Positions 7,129 to 16,531 of a stretch of DNA of 38,473 nucleotides are shown piece by piece. The notes under the pieces were generated by a model. That model was given only the letters and a program-made list of their open reading frames with translations, did not search any database and was not told where the DNA came from. The DNA is from Deltaproteobacteria bacterium (GTDB lineage Bacteria > Myxococcota_A > Polyangia > Polyangiales > Ga0077539). The position numbers were made by a program, and so were the translations under genes. The DNA is taken from NCBI GenBank assembly GCA_016218725.1, contig JACRDB010000078.1, positions 1 to 38,473 on the forward strand, in the 5' to 3' direction. Within the stretch, counting starts at the first letter, position 1. Each line of letters begins with the position of its first letter.

Positions 7129-8262
7129 ATGCGGACGAAGAACTGGCTTGGAGTGATGCTTGTCGGGCTGCTGGGCGCGTGCGGTGGGACGTCCTCGAAC
7201 CCGCCGCCGGCGGTGGACACCGGCGTGGTGGACACCGGCGTCCCCACGGGGGACGTCCCCGCCGGGGACACCGGCCGGGCCGACGGGGGCGGCACCGACG
7301 CCCGGACGGACACCGCCCGGACGGACACCGCGGGCCCCCGGAGCCCCGCGGGCAACGTCTGCATGGACGACACGGTCTGCGGCGACGCGCTGCAGTGCGA
7401 CACCAGCGTGGTGGGCGGGATCTGCACCAACCGCTGCATGAACGGCACGGCGGCCTCGGAGCAGGCCGAGTGCGGCGGCCGCGGGGGCACCTGCCTCTCG
7501 GGCAACGAGATGACCAACAACGGGTTCTGCACCCGCGCATGCGACCCGGAGGCCCGCAGCGAGGCCACCGGCGCCTGCCGCTCGGGCTTCGTCTGCACGG
7601 GCTTCTGGCTCCAGCGCATGATGGCGGATGACACGGGCTGCCTGCCCTTCTGCGCCAATGACATGCACTGCGGCGGCATGACCCCCCGGTGCGACGTGCG
7701 CGTGGGCACCTGCTCCACCCGCGCGGCCGACATGACCCGCCAGGAGGACGGCACCCCCTGCAACCCGATGATGACCGAGATGGTCCCCGGCGAGATGAAC
7801 CCGCGCAACACCCAGTGCCGCGGCCGGTGCTTCCGGCTCTCGTCCATGCGGCCCACGCAGGGCATGTGCGGCAGCTTCATCAACCTCCGCGACGCCACGG
7901 GCTGCCCCGACGCGCCGGAGCAGATCCAGCCCCGCGCCCCCATGGGTGACGACAACCTCGGGATCTGCATCTTCCGCAACTGCATGACGGACTGCGACTG
8001 CACCGGCGCCCTGCGCTGCATCTTCCCGGAGAACGCCATGGGCATGCCCGTCACCACGGCGCCCAGGCTCTGCAACTACCCCTCCGCCGCGCAGCCCACC
8101 GGCGTGCCCTGCATGGCCACCGACGGCGGCACCGACGGCGGCGCTCGCGACGCCACCGCCACGGACACCGGCGCCGCCCCCACGGACACGGGCACCGCCC
8201 CCACGGACGGCGGCGCCGCGGACGCCGGCTCCACCGCCACGGACGCTGGCGGCGCAGGCTGA
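7129..8262 (+). CDS. Cys-rich secreted lipoprotein with Asp/Thr-rich linkers
   Basis: A 377-residue predicted lipoprotein: signal peptide MRTKNWLGVMLVGLLGAC with lipid Cys18, then a low-complexity Asp/Gly/Thr linker (about 25-70), a Cys-rich central domain (about 80-325, some 20 cysteines, likely disulfide-bonded) and a second low-complexity tail rich in TDTG/TDGG units. An AGAGGAG site stands 9 bases before the ATG. A strong terminator follows. No enzyme motif is recognised. The architecture is common among myxobacterial surface lipoproteins and suggests an extracytoplasmic structural or binding role, which is inference only. Confidence 0.85.
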   Translation: MRTKNWLGVMLVGLLGACGGTSSNPPPAVDTGVVDTGVPTGDVPAGDTGRADGGGTDARTDTARTDTAGPRSPAGNVCMDDTVCGDALQCDTSVVGGICTNRCMNGTAASEQAECGGRGGTCLSGNEMTNNGFCTRACDPEARSEATGACRSGFVCTGFWLQRMMADDTGCLPFCANDMHCGGMTPRCDVRVGTCSTRAADMTRQEDGTPCNPMMTEMVPGEMNPRNTQCRGRCFRLSSMRPTQGMCGSFINLRDATGCPDAPEQIQPRAPMGDDNLGICIFRNCMTDCDCTGALRCIFPENAMGMPVTTAPRLCNYPSAAQPTGVPCMATDGGTDGGARDATATDTGAAPTDTGTAPTDGGAADAGSTATDAGGAG

Positions 8263-8273
8263 GACCACACGCG

Positions 8274-8308
8274 CCCACAGCGCCGTAGGTGTACGGCGCT
8301 GTGGGTTT
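8274..8308 (+). terminator. Strong rho-independent terminator
   Basis: A perfect 14-bp stem, CCCACAGCGCCGTA (8274-8287) with its complement (8292-8305), a GGTG loop and a short TTT tail. It sits 12 bases after the stop of the Cys-rich lipoprotein gene and before the next gene on the same strand. Confidence 0.85.
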
Positions 8309-8380
8309 CGCCTGGCGACCGTCGTCGAAGGGGCGAGTTCCAACGTACAGTGGGGCGTGACCATCGGGGTCTTCGCAGCG

Positions 8381-9916
8381 ATGCCGCGAGGAACCCGGGG
8401 CCCTTCAAGGCCCCGGGGGAGCCTCGGGCTGATGCTCCTGGCCCTGGCGGCCGGGTGCGCGAGGGCCTCCATGGACGCCGAAGGCGACGGCGCCGTCGTC
8501 GCGGACGAGGACGCTGCGAAGGCCGCGGAGGCGGGCGAGGACGTGGTCCCTGGCACCGACGCGCTCCCGCCTCCGGGGATGGACGTCTCTCCGGGCGACG
8601 GAGCCCCGGTGGTGGACTCCGGCGTCTCCGACAGCGCGCCACCGGGCCCCGACCGCGTCGAAGGGGACGGGGGCGTGTCGCCTCCGCCTCCGCCCGACGG
8701 GGGACCGCTGCCTCCTCCGCCTCCGCCCGATGGGGGACCGTTGCCTCCGCCTCCGCCTCCCCCGCCGCCACCGCCACCACCGCCACCGCCTCCGCCGCCA
8801 CCCGGATGCATGCTCACGACCTGCCGCGGGGAGTGCGTGGACACGGCCACGGACCTGCGCCACTGCGGCGGGTGCGGGAACGACTGCGGGAGCGTCGCCC
8901 ACGTGCGCCCGGGGACCTCGCGCTGCGTGAGGGGCGCGTGCGTGCTCCCCGAAGGATCCTGCGAGGCGGGCTTCGGGGACTGTAACCGCCTCCCGGAGGA
9001 CGGCTGCGAGGCGGAGCTCGCCACGGCGCGCAACTGCGGCGCCTGCGGGACGGCCTGCGCGGAGCCCACGCCCGAGTGCGGCCTGGGGCCCATCGGGCCG
9101 GTGTGCTCCGGGGGTTGCGGCCCGGGGCTCCAGCGCTGCTCCATGCGCTGCATCGACCTGGCCACGGACCCCTCCAACTGCGGGTCCTGCGGGAACGCAT
9201 GCCTCGTCCCCCCAGGGGGGACGCCGGTGTGCACCGCGGGCCGCTGCGCGGTGTCGTGCCTTCCGGGCACCCACGCGTGTGGCGGAGTGTGCCTGGCCAA
9301 CACCTCGGTGATGAGCTGCGGGGCCTCCTGCGCACCGTGCCCCAGCGTCCCCAACGGCGTCCCTACATGTGACGGGACGAGCTGCGGGGTGTCGTGCCTG
9401 CCGGGCTTCCACCGCTGCGGGGCGGCGTGCCTGCCCAACAACGCCACCACCTCCTGCGGGGCGGCGTGCAGCCCGTGCCCCGCGGCGGCCAACGGCAGCG
9501 CCACGTGCAACGGCGTCACCTGCGGCTTCACCTGCAACGCGGGCTTCTACCTGGCCGCGCCCATGACGTGCCGTCCGCTCTTCTGCGGCGCGCCGGGGAC
9601 CTACGCTTGCGGGGCGGGGGCCTGTCCGGCCAACAGCACCTGCGTCTCCGGCGGGTGCCTGTGCAACCTCGGGTTCCAGGCCACCACCTGCGCCGGGGCG
9701 CCGTGCTCCGTGTGCCCCGGCGCGGATTTCACCTGCCAGCCCGTGTTCTGCGGCGGCGGGGTCGTGCGCTGCGCCGACGGCGGGCTCTGCCCGGCCAACA
9801 CGCTGTGCTACCCCAACAGCGCCAACTGCCTGTGCCCCTCGCCCCTGCGCGCGGTCACCTGCGCGGGCGTCCGGTGTACCCCCTGCGCCTACCCCAACTG
9901 GCGCTGCATTCGCTAG
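8381..9916 (+). CDS. Lipoprotein with 20-proline tract and repeated Cys-rich modules
   Basis: A 511-residue predicted lipoprotein. The signal peptide ends in ALAAGC (Cys26). An Asp/Ala-rich linker and a proline-rich stalk with 20 consecutive prolines (8744-8803) follow. The rest consists of small Cys-rich modules: early ones carry HCGGCGNDC, NCGACGTAC and NCGSCGNAC, and later ones the SCGAxC-xPCP pattern. The CGGCGNxC unit is common in myxobacterial secreted proteins. Disulfide-bonded surface location is likely; no catalytic motif is seen. A GTG at 8357 is an alternative start but would give an unusually long region before the hydrophobic core. The stop codon shares a CTAG tetramer with the stop of the convergent hydrolase gene. 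Confidence 0.85.
   Translation: MPRGTRGPSRPRGSLGLMLLALAAGCARASMDAEGDGAVVADEDAAKAAEAGEDVVPGTDALPPPGMDVSPGDGAPVVDSGVSDSAPPGPDRVEGDGGVSPPPPPDGGPLPPPPPPDGGPLPPPPPPPPPPPPPPPPPPPPGCMLTTCRGECVDTATDLRHCGGCGNDCGSVAHVRPGTSRCVRGACVLPEGSCEAGFGDCNRLPEDGCEAELATARNCGACGTACAEPTPECGLGPIGPVCSGGCGPGLQRCSMRCIDLATDPSNCGSCGNACLVPPGGTPVCTAGRCAVSCLPGTHACGGVCLANTSVMSCGASCAPCPSVPNGVPTCDGTSCGVSCLPGFHRCGAACLPNNATTSCGAACSPCPAAANGSATCNGVTCGFTCNAGFYLAAPMTCRPLFCGAPGTYACGAGACPANSTCVSGGCLCNLGFQATTCAGAPCSVCPGADFTCQPVFCGGGVVRCADGGLCPANTLCYPNSANCLCPSPLRAVTCAGVRCTPCAYPNWRCIR
8744..8803 (+). repeat. Proline-codon microsatellite (20 consecutive Pro codons)
   Basis: A run of CCN triplets (mixtures of CCG, CCT, CCA and CCC) codes for 20 prolines in a row inside the lipoprotein at 8381-9916. 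It is preceded by two shorter PPPPP-type tracts separated by DGGPL. Such a run would need elongation factor EF-P for translation. Confidence 0.95.
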
Positions 9917-10752
9917 CGTTCATCGAGCTCGAAGGTGGCCCCCTCGGCGCCCAGGAGCGTGGGCATCGGGGCGCCCACGGCGTCGGCGCTCATGGCCTCC
10001 AGCATCGCGTCGTCGTGCGAGGGGTCGTGGTGGAAGAACACCAGCCTGCGCGCGGCGGCCAGGGCCGCGAACTCCACCGCGCGGCGCAGGGTGCTGTGCC
10101 CCCAGCCGATGCGCGTCTCGTACTCCAGGTCGGTGAACTGCGCGTCGTGGATGAGCAGGTCCACGCCCGCGGACAGCTCGTACCCCGAGGTCCAGGCGCC
10201 GGCGAGGAGGGCCCCCCGGAGCCCGAGGGCGGGCTCGTGGTCCGGGAGGTAGGCGAGCCTCGCCCTCCAGGCGGACACGCGGTAGCCCACCGTCGGCCCC
10301 GGGTGACACACCAGCCCGGCCTCCACCTGGAACGACCGCACCGAGAACGCCTCGGAGCACACCTCGTGCACCGTGAGGTTGCACGGCAGGTCCCGCAGCC
10401 TCACCGGGAACAGCGGCGGGGACATGTACCGCCCGAAGCGCTGGCGCAGGCTCTTGGTCGCCGAGGCCGGGCCCCAGAGGTGGACCTCCAGCCCGGGGAC
10501 GTACAGCGGCGCGAAGAACCCGAGGCCCTGGATGTGGTCCATGTGCAGGTGCGTGATCAGCACGTCCACCCGGCGGGGCTTCTCCAGGAGAAGCGCCGCG
10601 CCCAGGCGTCGGATCCCGGTGCCCGCGTCGAGCACCAGCACGTCGCCGTCGTCGCTCCAGACCTCGACGGAGACGGTGTTCCCGCCGTAGCGCGCGGTCT
10701 CCGGGCCCGGCGCGGCGAGGGAGCCCCGGGTGCCCCAGAGGCGGACCCTCAC
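9913..10752 (-). CDS. Metallo-beta-lactamase-fold metal-dependent hydrolase
   Basis: A 279-residue MBL-fold protein. The metal-binding motif THLHMDH (His68, His70, Asp72, His73) is intact, with further probable ligands His150, Asp203 and His241. The N-terminus, RVRLWGTRGSLAAPG, and GGNTVSVEV resemble the phosphodiesterase/RNase Z-like branch; the substrate is not identifiable. The GTG start at 10752 overlaps the stop of the upstream PAS gene as GTGA, indicating translational coupling. A longer in-frame extension upstream lies wholly inside the PAS gene and is not protein-like. Fusions of sensory domains to this hydrolase type are common, so the PAS protein may control its activity. Confidence 0.9.
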   Translation of the reverse strand: MRVRLWGTRGSLAAPGPETARYGGNTVSVEVWSDDGDVLVLDAGTGIRRLGAALLLEKPRRVDVLITHLHMDHIQGLGFFAPLYVPGLEVHLWGPASATKSLRQRFGRYMSPPLFPVRLRDLPCNLTVHEVCSEAFSVRSFQVEAGLVCHPGPTVGYRVSAWRARLAYLPDHEPALGLRGALLAGAWTSGYELSAGVDLLIHDAQFTDLEYETRIGWGHSTLRRAVEFAALAAARRLVFFHHDPSHDDAMLEAMSADAVGAPMPTLLGAEGATFELDER

Positions 10753-11147
10753 GGGCCGTCCCCGAGCTCCCAGAAGACCGCCAGGCCCCCGAGGAAGCGA
10801 GCGGCCTGGCCGATCAGCGGGAGCGTGGTCACCGCGAGGTGGCGCTTGCGCCCGTCCTGGCCGGTGATCCAGAAGTCCCGGTGGGCGGGGCTCCGCGTGC
10901 GGAGCGTAACCACCAGCGGCAGGGCCTCCGGCGAGAGGGCGGCCCCGTGGGCGTCCGTGGGCGAGAAGAGCGCGCTCCACTCGGCCACGCCGAGCTCGCC
11001 GGTCTCCTCGAAGCGCAGCCCCAGGATCGCCTCGGCCGGCTCGTTGTAGAACACCAGGAGCCCGTCGGGATCCACCAGGAAAATGGGCATGGCGAGGTAG
11101 CTCGCGAGCTGCCTCGTGAGGATCACCTCTAGCTCCTTCTGGGACAT
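10749..11147 (-). CDS. Single-domain PAS protein
   Basis: A 132-residue protein covering little more than one PAS domain: a helical lead-in MSQKELEVILTRQLASYLAM, the first strand PIFLVDPDGLLVFYNEPAEAILG (typical PAS start), and the late strands FWITGQDGRKRHLAVTTLPL and FLGGLAVFWEL. There is no output domain. The ATG at 11147 follows GGAAGGG by 7 bases. The gene overlaps the MBL hydrolase by 4 bases (GTGA), so the two are probably made together and the PAS domain may sense a ligand for the hydrolase. The ligand is unknown. Confidence 0.88.
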   Translation of the reverse strand: MSQKELEVILTRQLASYLAMPIFLVDPDGLLVFYNEPAEAILGLRFEETGELGVAEWSALFSPTDAHGAALSPEALPLVVTLRTRSPAHRDFWITGQDGRKRHLAVTTLPLIGQAARFLGGLAVFWELGDGP

Positions 11148-11274
11148 GTAAACGCCCTTCCGGGGTGCATCGTACCGCAGAGGGCCGGTGCCTGGGTAGT
11201 TGTTCGTGACCGAGGGAGCGCTGGCGCCCTCACGCGTTGAGCGGCCCGGTGCATGGTTGTACGCTCCCGGCACG

Positions 11275-11943
11275 ATGCTCACCCCCTTCGCGGAAGACCT
11301 CTGGACCGACACCCGCCCCGCGCGCTTCTTCGGCCTCGAGACCGGCTCCCGGATGACCGTGGTCCGGCTCCGCGGGGGGGGGCTCTTCGTGCACTCCCCG
11401 GTGGCCCTGGACGACGAGACGCGCGCCCAGGTGGACGCCCTCGGGGAGGTGCGGGCGGTGGTGGCCCCCTCGCTCTTCCACCACCTGCACGTCGGGGCCT
11501 GGATGGCCGCCTACCCGAAGGCCCTCTACGCAGGCTGTCCCGGGCTCGAGTGGAAGCGCCGGGACCTCGCCTTCCACCGTGTGCTGGGCGACGAGACGCA
11601 CCCCGTCTGGCGTGACGACCTGGAGCAGGTCTACCTCTCCGCCCGGCGCGAGAACGAGGTGGATTTCTTCCACCCCCGCAGCCGCACCTTCATCTGTGCG
11701 GACGCCCTGATCAACATCGCCGGTCACCCCCTGGCCTCCACCCGCTTCGTCGCCAGGGTCCTGGGGAACAACGCCCCCGGCCGGGGCTGGTTGGAGCCCT
11801 TCATGGTGCGGGACCGCAAGCTCTGCCGCCGCCAAGTGGACCGCATGCTGGCCTGGGACATCCATGGGGTGGTGCTCGCCCACGGCCCGATGATCCCCTC
11901 CGGGGGCCACGAGGTCCTTCGCCACGGGTACGGCTGGCTGTAG
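11275..11943 (+). CDS. DUF4336-family protein (MBL-fold-like, non-classical)
   Basis: A 222-residue protein beginning MLTPFAEDLWTDTRP, with MTVVRLRGGGLFVHSPVALDDE, a central APSLFHHLHVGAWMAAYPKA and a late GVVLAHGPMI. This is the usual pattern of DUF4336 proteins, distantly related to the metallo-beta-lactamase fold but without the full HxHxDH site. Function is unknown. The ATG at 11275 was chosen because similar proteins start at this point; the frame is open for 25 codons upstream. It is divergent from the PAS/hydrolase pair. Confidence 0.82.
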   Translation: MLTPFAEDLWTDTRPARFFGLETGSRMTVVRLRGGGLFVHSPVALDDETRAQVDALGEVRAVVAPSLFHHLHVGAWMAAYPKALYAGCPGLEWKRRDLAFHRVLGDETHPVWRDDLEQVYLSARRENEVDFFHPRSRTFICADALINIAGHPLASTRFVARVLGNNAPGRGWLEPFMVRDRKLCRRQVDRMLAWDIHGVVLAHGPMIPSGGHEVLRHGYGWL

Positions 11944-11987
11944 CCACGGCCCTCAAGAGGTGTACGATCGCCCCACGGAGGTGCCCG

Positions 11988-13718
11988 GTGGCCGCTCGTC
12001 GTGCTCTCGTCGGCGTCGTGCTCGGCCTCGTCGCCGGCGCTGCATGCAGCGGCTCCGACGCGCGCCCGGGGGTGCTCGAGCGGGACCATCGCCCGCTCGG
12101 TCCCTCGGACGCAGCGGCGCGCCCGCCGGAGGACGCCCCGGCGCCCCGGGACGCGCCGCCCGAGGCCTCGGCGATCCCGTCGGAGCCCCCGCCGGAGCCC
12201 GTGGAACCACCGGGACCGTGCGGCGCCTGCGCGAGGCTCTGCGCCCCGGAGGACCGCTGCCTCACGGACACCTGCACCCCCCGGAGCGACGGCGTGCCAA
12301 GGCTCCTGGCACCGGCCTCCCTCGGGCGCCTGACCACCCAGCGGCCCACGCTCCGCTGGATCCTCCCGGTGGGCGCCTCCGGGGCCCAGGTGGAGCTCTG
12401 CCGGGACCGCGCATGCCGCGACCTGGTCGCGCGCCACGACGCCCCGGGGCAGAGCCTGAGGCTCACCGAAGCGCTCGCGCCCGGGGTGTACTTCTGGCGC
12501 GTGGCGCCGCGGCGCCGGGGGGTGCTCGAGGAGAAGTTCTCGGCCACCTGGGAGTTCGTAGCCCGCTCCAGGGACTCCGCGGTGGACTCGTCCCACGGGC
12601 GCCACAATGACGTAAACGGCGACGGGTACGCAGATTTCGTGCTCCTCCACGACGGCCGGGCCGGGCTCTACCTCGGCGGCCCCGAGGGCCTCGGGCGCGT
12701 GGCCTCGCAGACCCTCCGGGTGGGCGCCTCGGGCCGCGCCGGGGCCGTGGGGGACCTCGACGGAGACGGCTTCGGGGACGTGCTGGCGGTTACCCCGGAG
12801 GCCATGGACCCCGCCCGGCGGCGCGTCGCCTGGCACCGCGGGGGCCCGTCGGGCCTGCGTGAGGCCGTGGAGCTCCGCGCCGACGGGCCCTGGCCCGAGG
12901 GCCTCTCCGGCGTCGGAGACCTCGACGGCGATGGCTACGGTGACCTCCTCGGGGTCGATGCCTCCCGGGACGGAGCGACCGCGAGGCGGGTGCTCTTCCG
13001 AGGTGCCTCCCGGGGTGTGGAGGCCGCGCCGGTGGCCTTCCTGGGCATGGACGAGCCCTGGCGGGGCCACGCCTCCCTCGGGGATATCAACGGCGACGGG
13101 CGCCCGGACCTGCTCCTCGGAGCCCCGCACGCCGACGGCTCCGCGGGCCGCGCCGCGCTCTGGAGGAACCGCGGAGGCTGCGCGGACGGCGCCCTGGCGC
13201 CGCTGCCGGGGCCCCCGGTCCCCGAGGCCCGCTTCGGCGAGGCCCTCCAGCTCGCGGGAGACTTCAACGGCGACGGCTACGCCGACCCCGTGGTGACCGC
13301 GCCCTTCGGCCCCGCCCACGACGGCCGCGGTCAGGCGCTGGTGTTCCAGGGCCCCGAGAGCATCTCCCTCGCGCGCGCGCTCCCCTTCGCGGGGCCGCAG
13401 CTGGAGGGCATGCGCGTCGGCGCCGCGGACGTCAACGGCGACGGCTACACGGACCTCGTGGTGTGGCTCCACAATGAAGTGCGGGGGCCCGCGATGCACG
13501 TCTTCCACGGCGGGGCTGCGGGCCTCGTCCCCACGCCCGAGGTGGTGGTGTATCCCCAGGCCTACGGCGCCGTGGAGACGGCCCTGTCCTTCGCCGTCGC
13601 CGGGGACACGGACCGCGACGGCTACGACGACCTGGTGGTCTACCTGGGCCCCGGCGAGGTGCTCCTCTCGCGGGGCGGCGCCCGGGGGCTGCGGGTGGAG
13701 CCCTCTGGCCTCCTGACG

Positions 13719-13727
<9 letters not shown>
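11988..13727 (+). CDS. FN3-like plus FG-GAP/VCBS beta-propeller lipoprotein (copy 1)
   Basis: A 579-residue predicted lipoprotein. The signal peptide ends at VAGAAC (Cys20), followed by an Asp/Pro-rich linker and an FN3-like domain (about 105-190, RPTLRWILPVG... GVYFWRVAPRR). Then come seven calcium-binding FG-GAP type motifs: DVNGDGYADF, DLDGDGFGD, DLDGDGYGD, DINGDGRPD, DFNGDGYAD, DVNGDGYTD and DTDRDGYDD. Seven repeats would close one integrin-alpha-like propeller. The GTG start at 11988 is well placed after GGAGGT. It has the same domain order as the protein at 36017-37876, so the two are paralogues. It ends convergent with, and overlapping by 9 bases, the sigma-54 activator gene. A surface adhesion or ligand-binding role is plausible but unproven. 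Confidence 0.9.
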
Positions 13728-15350
<1,623 letters not shown>

Positions 15351-15368
15351 TTCGTGCTCCCTCTCAAA

Positions 15369-15396
15369 ACGATAACATGTTTTTCACTTCGATCAA
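15369..15396 (-). promoter_or_regulatory. Possible sigma-70 promoter of the sigma-54 activator
   Basis: On the minus strand TTGATC (15391-15396) and TATCGT (15369-15374) are 16 bases apart, the latter with an extended -10 TG. The region is unusually AT-rich for this genome and also contains the palindrome AACATGTT (15374-15381), which could be an operator. The leader to the activator ATG at 15350 would be about a dozen bases. Confidence 0.4.
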
Positions 15397-15447
15397 GGGC
15401 AGGGGCCACCGGTGCGCGTCCTCGCTGGCGGGCGTGAGGTTCCTGCG

Positions 15448-15464
15448 CTGGTCCGTGCCTTGCA
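15448..15464 (+). promoter_or_regulatory. Sigma-54 (-24/-12) promoter upstream of the yceI-like gene
   Basis: CTGGTCCGTGCCTTGCA has the invariant GG (15450-15451) and GC (15462-15463) exactly 10 bases apart and keeps the YTGG and TTGCW consensus halves. The predicted transcript start is near 15475, about 40 bases before the ATG at 15516. A sigma-54 activator gene is encoded divergently next to it, which strengthens the call. Confidence 0.7.
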
Positions 15465-15476
15465 CACCACCCTGTT

Positions 15477-15497
15477 GAGAGCCCGCGAGGGGCTCTC
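15477..15497 (+). promoter_or_regulatory. 5' leader hairpin before the yceI-like gene
   Basis: GAGAGCCC (15477-15484) pairs perfectly with GGGCTCTC (15490-15497) around the loop GCGAG. It lies at the extreme 5' end of the transcript predicted from the sigma-54 promoter and before the AGGAG site (15504-15508). It could protect the mRNA 5' end or affect initiation. Confidence 0.5.
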
Positions 15498-15515
15498 GTA
15501 CACAGGAGCAGGCAG

Positions 15516-16046
15516 ATGGAGCGATGGGAGCTGGACAGCGGGCATTCGAGCGTGAACTTCTCGGTGCGTCATTTGGTGATCGCGAGGGTGCGCGGGCAGT
15601 TCGCGCGCTGGAGCGGGGCGATCCTGGCCGAGGGCGGGGACCCCGCGAAGGCCACGGTGGACGTGACCATTGACGCGGCGAGCATCCAGACCGGGGTGGC
15701 GGACCGGGACGCGCACCTGCGCTCGGCGGACTTCCTGGACGTGGCCTCGCACCCGGAGCTCACCTTCCGGGGTCAGCGGGTGGAGCGCGTGGACGCCGAG
15801 CGCCTCCGGGTGCACGGGGACCTCACGCTGCGCGGGACCACGCGGCCGGTGACGCTGGACGTGGAGTACGCGGGCCGCACGCGGGACCCCTGGGGCAACG
15901 AGCGCATGGGCTTCTCCGCCAAGACGTCCATCCTGCGCAAGGACTACGGCCTCACCTGGAACCAGGTGTTGGAGGCCGGCGGGGTCGCCGTCGGGGACCG
16001 GGTGGACATCGAGCTTGAAGTCGAGGCCGTTCGGCAGGCGAAGTAG
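15516..16046 (+). CDS. YceI-family protein
   Basis: A 176-residue protein starting WELDSGHSSVNFSVRHLVIARVRG, the hallmark opening of the YceI lipocalin-like barrel. DRDAHLRSADFLDVASHPELTF and LRGTTRPVTLDVEYAG are equally typical. Known members bind polyisoprenoid lipids in an extended hydrophobic cavity. This one has no signal peptide and should stay in the cytoplasm, unlike the E. coli protein. A sigma-54-type promoter and an AGGAG site precede it, and the signalling cluster begins only 23 bases downstream, so it is likely the first gene of that unit. Confidence 0.93.
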   Translation: MERWELDSGHSSVNFSVRHLVIARVRGQFARWSGAILAEGGDPAKATVDVTIDAASIQTGVADRDAHLRSADFLDVASHPELTFRGQRVERVDAERLRVHGDLTLRGTTRPVTLDVEYAGRTRDPWGNERMGFSAKTSILRKDYGLTWNQVLEAGGVAVGDRVDIELEVEAVRQAK

Positions 16047-16069
16047 CGCGCCACCAAGGTGCCCTTGCG

Positions 16070-16531
16070 GTGCGCCGGGGCGCTCCCTATGATCCCACGG
16101 TTGTGCTGGGTTCCAAGGGTCCTAGAAGCGCCGCCGAGGGGTGCCCGAAGGTGCTGGTGGTGGACGACGATCCCTCGGTGAGGCGCGCCCTGGCCTTGGA
16201 GCTCCGCGGTGACTTCGAGGTGCTGCTGGCGGGAGAGCGGGCGGCGGCCAGCGCGCTCCTGGCGCTGCATCGGGACGTCATGGTCCTGGTGTGCGACCTG
16301 GAGCTGGGCTTCGGTGGCGACGGGTTGGAGATCCTCACTGAGGCGCGCGCGACCCGGCCCCACTGCCTCCGGGTGCTCGTCTCCGGGAGCACGGCGGAGC
16401 ACGAGGTCTGGCAGCTCGTCCAGCAGGGGGAGGTGGACGTCTTCGTCCCCAAACCCTGGCACCCGGGGGAGCTCGTCCGTGCGATCCAGAGGCTGGCCTG
16501 GGCGCGCGCCGCGGCGGAGGAGGTGGCGTGA
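16070..16531 (+). CDS. Stand-alone response-regulator receiver protein
   Basis: A 153-residue single REC domain: VLVVDDDPS (acidic pocket), VLVCDLELG with the phospho-accepting Asp, VLVSGST (Thr/Ser switch) and FVPKPW (conserved Lys). There is no output domain, so it probably acts by protein contact, like CheY or Spo0F. The GTG at 16070 follows AAGGTG by 8 bases; a second GTG at 16151, just before the first strand, also has a GAGGGG site and is a possible start. It ends in a GTGA overlap with the following hybrid kinase, so the two are translationally coupled. Confidence 0.88.
   Translation: MRRGAPYDPTVVLGSKGPRSAAEGCPKVLVVDDDPSVRRALALELRGDFEVLLAGERAAASALLALHRDVMVLVCDLELGFGGDGLEILTEARATRPHCLRVLVSGSTAEHEVWQLVQQGEVDVFVPKPWHPGELVRAIQRLAWARAAAEEVA

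Noticed and set aside
7051..9537. An 828-codon minus-strand frame opposite the Cys-rich lipoproteins with a poly-glycine run
   Set aside because: The glycine run is the antisense of the proline tract; the real genes have lipoprotein signals and conserved Cys modules.
11724..13508. A 594-codon minus-strand frame opposite the first FG-GAP lipoprotein
   Set aside because: It is the shadow of the NGDG repeats; no signal, no domain, low-complexity Val/His/Gly translation.
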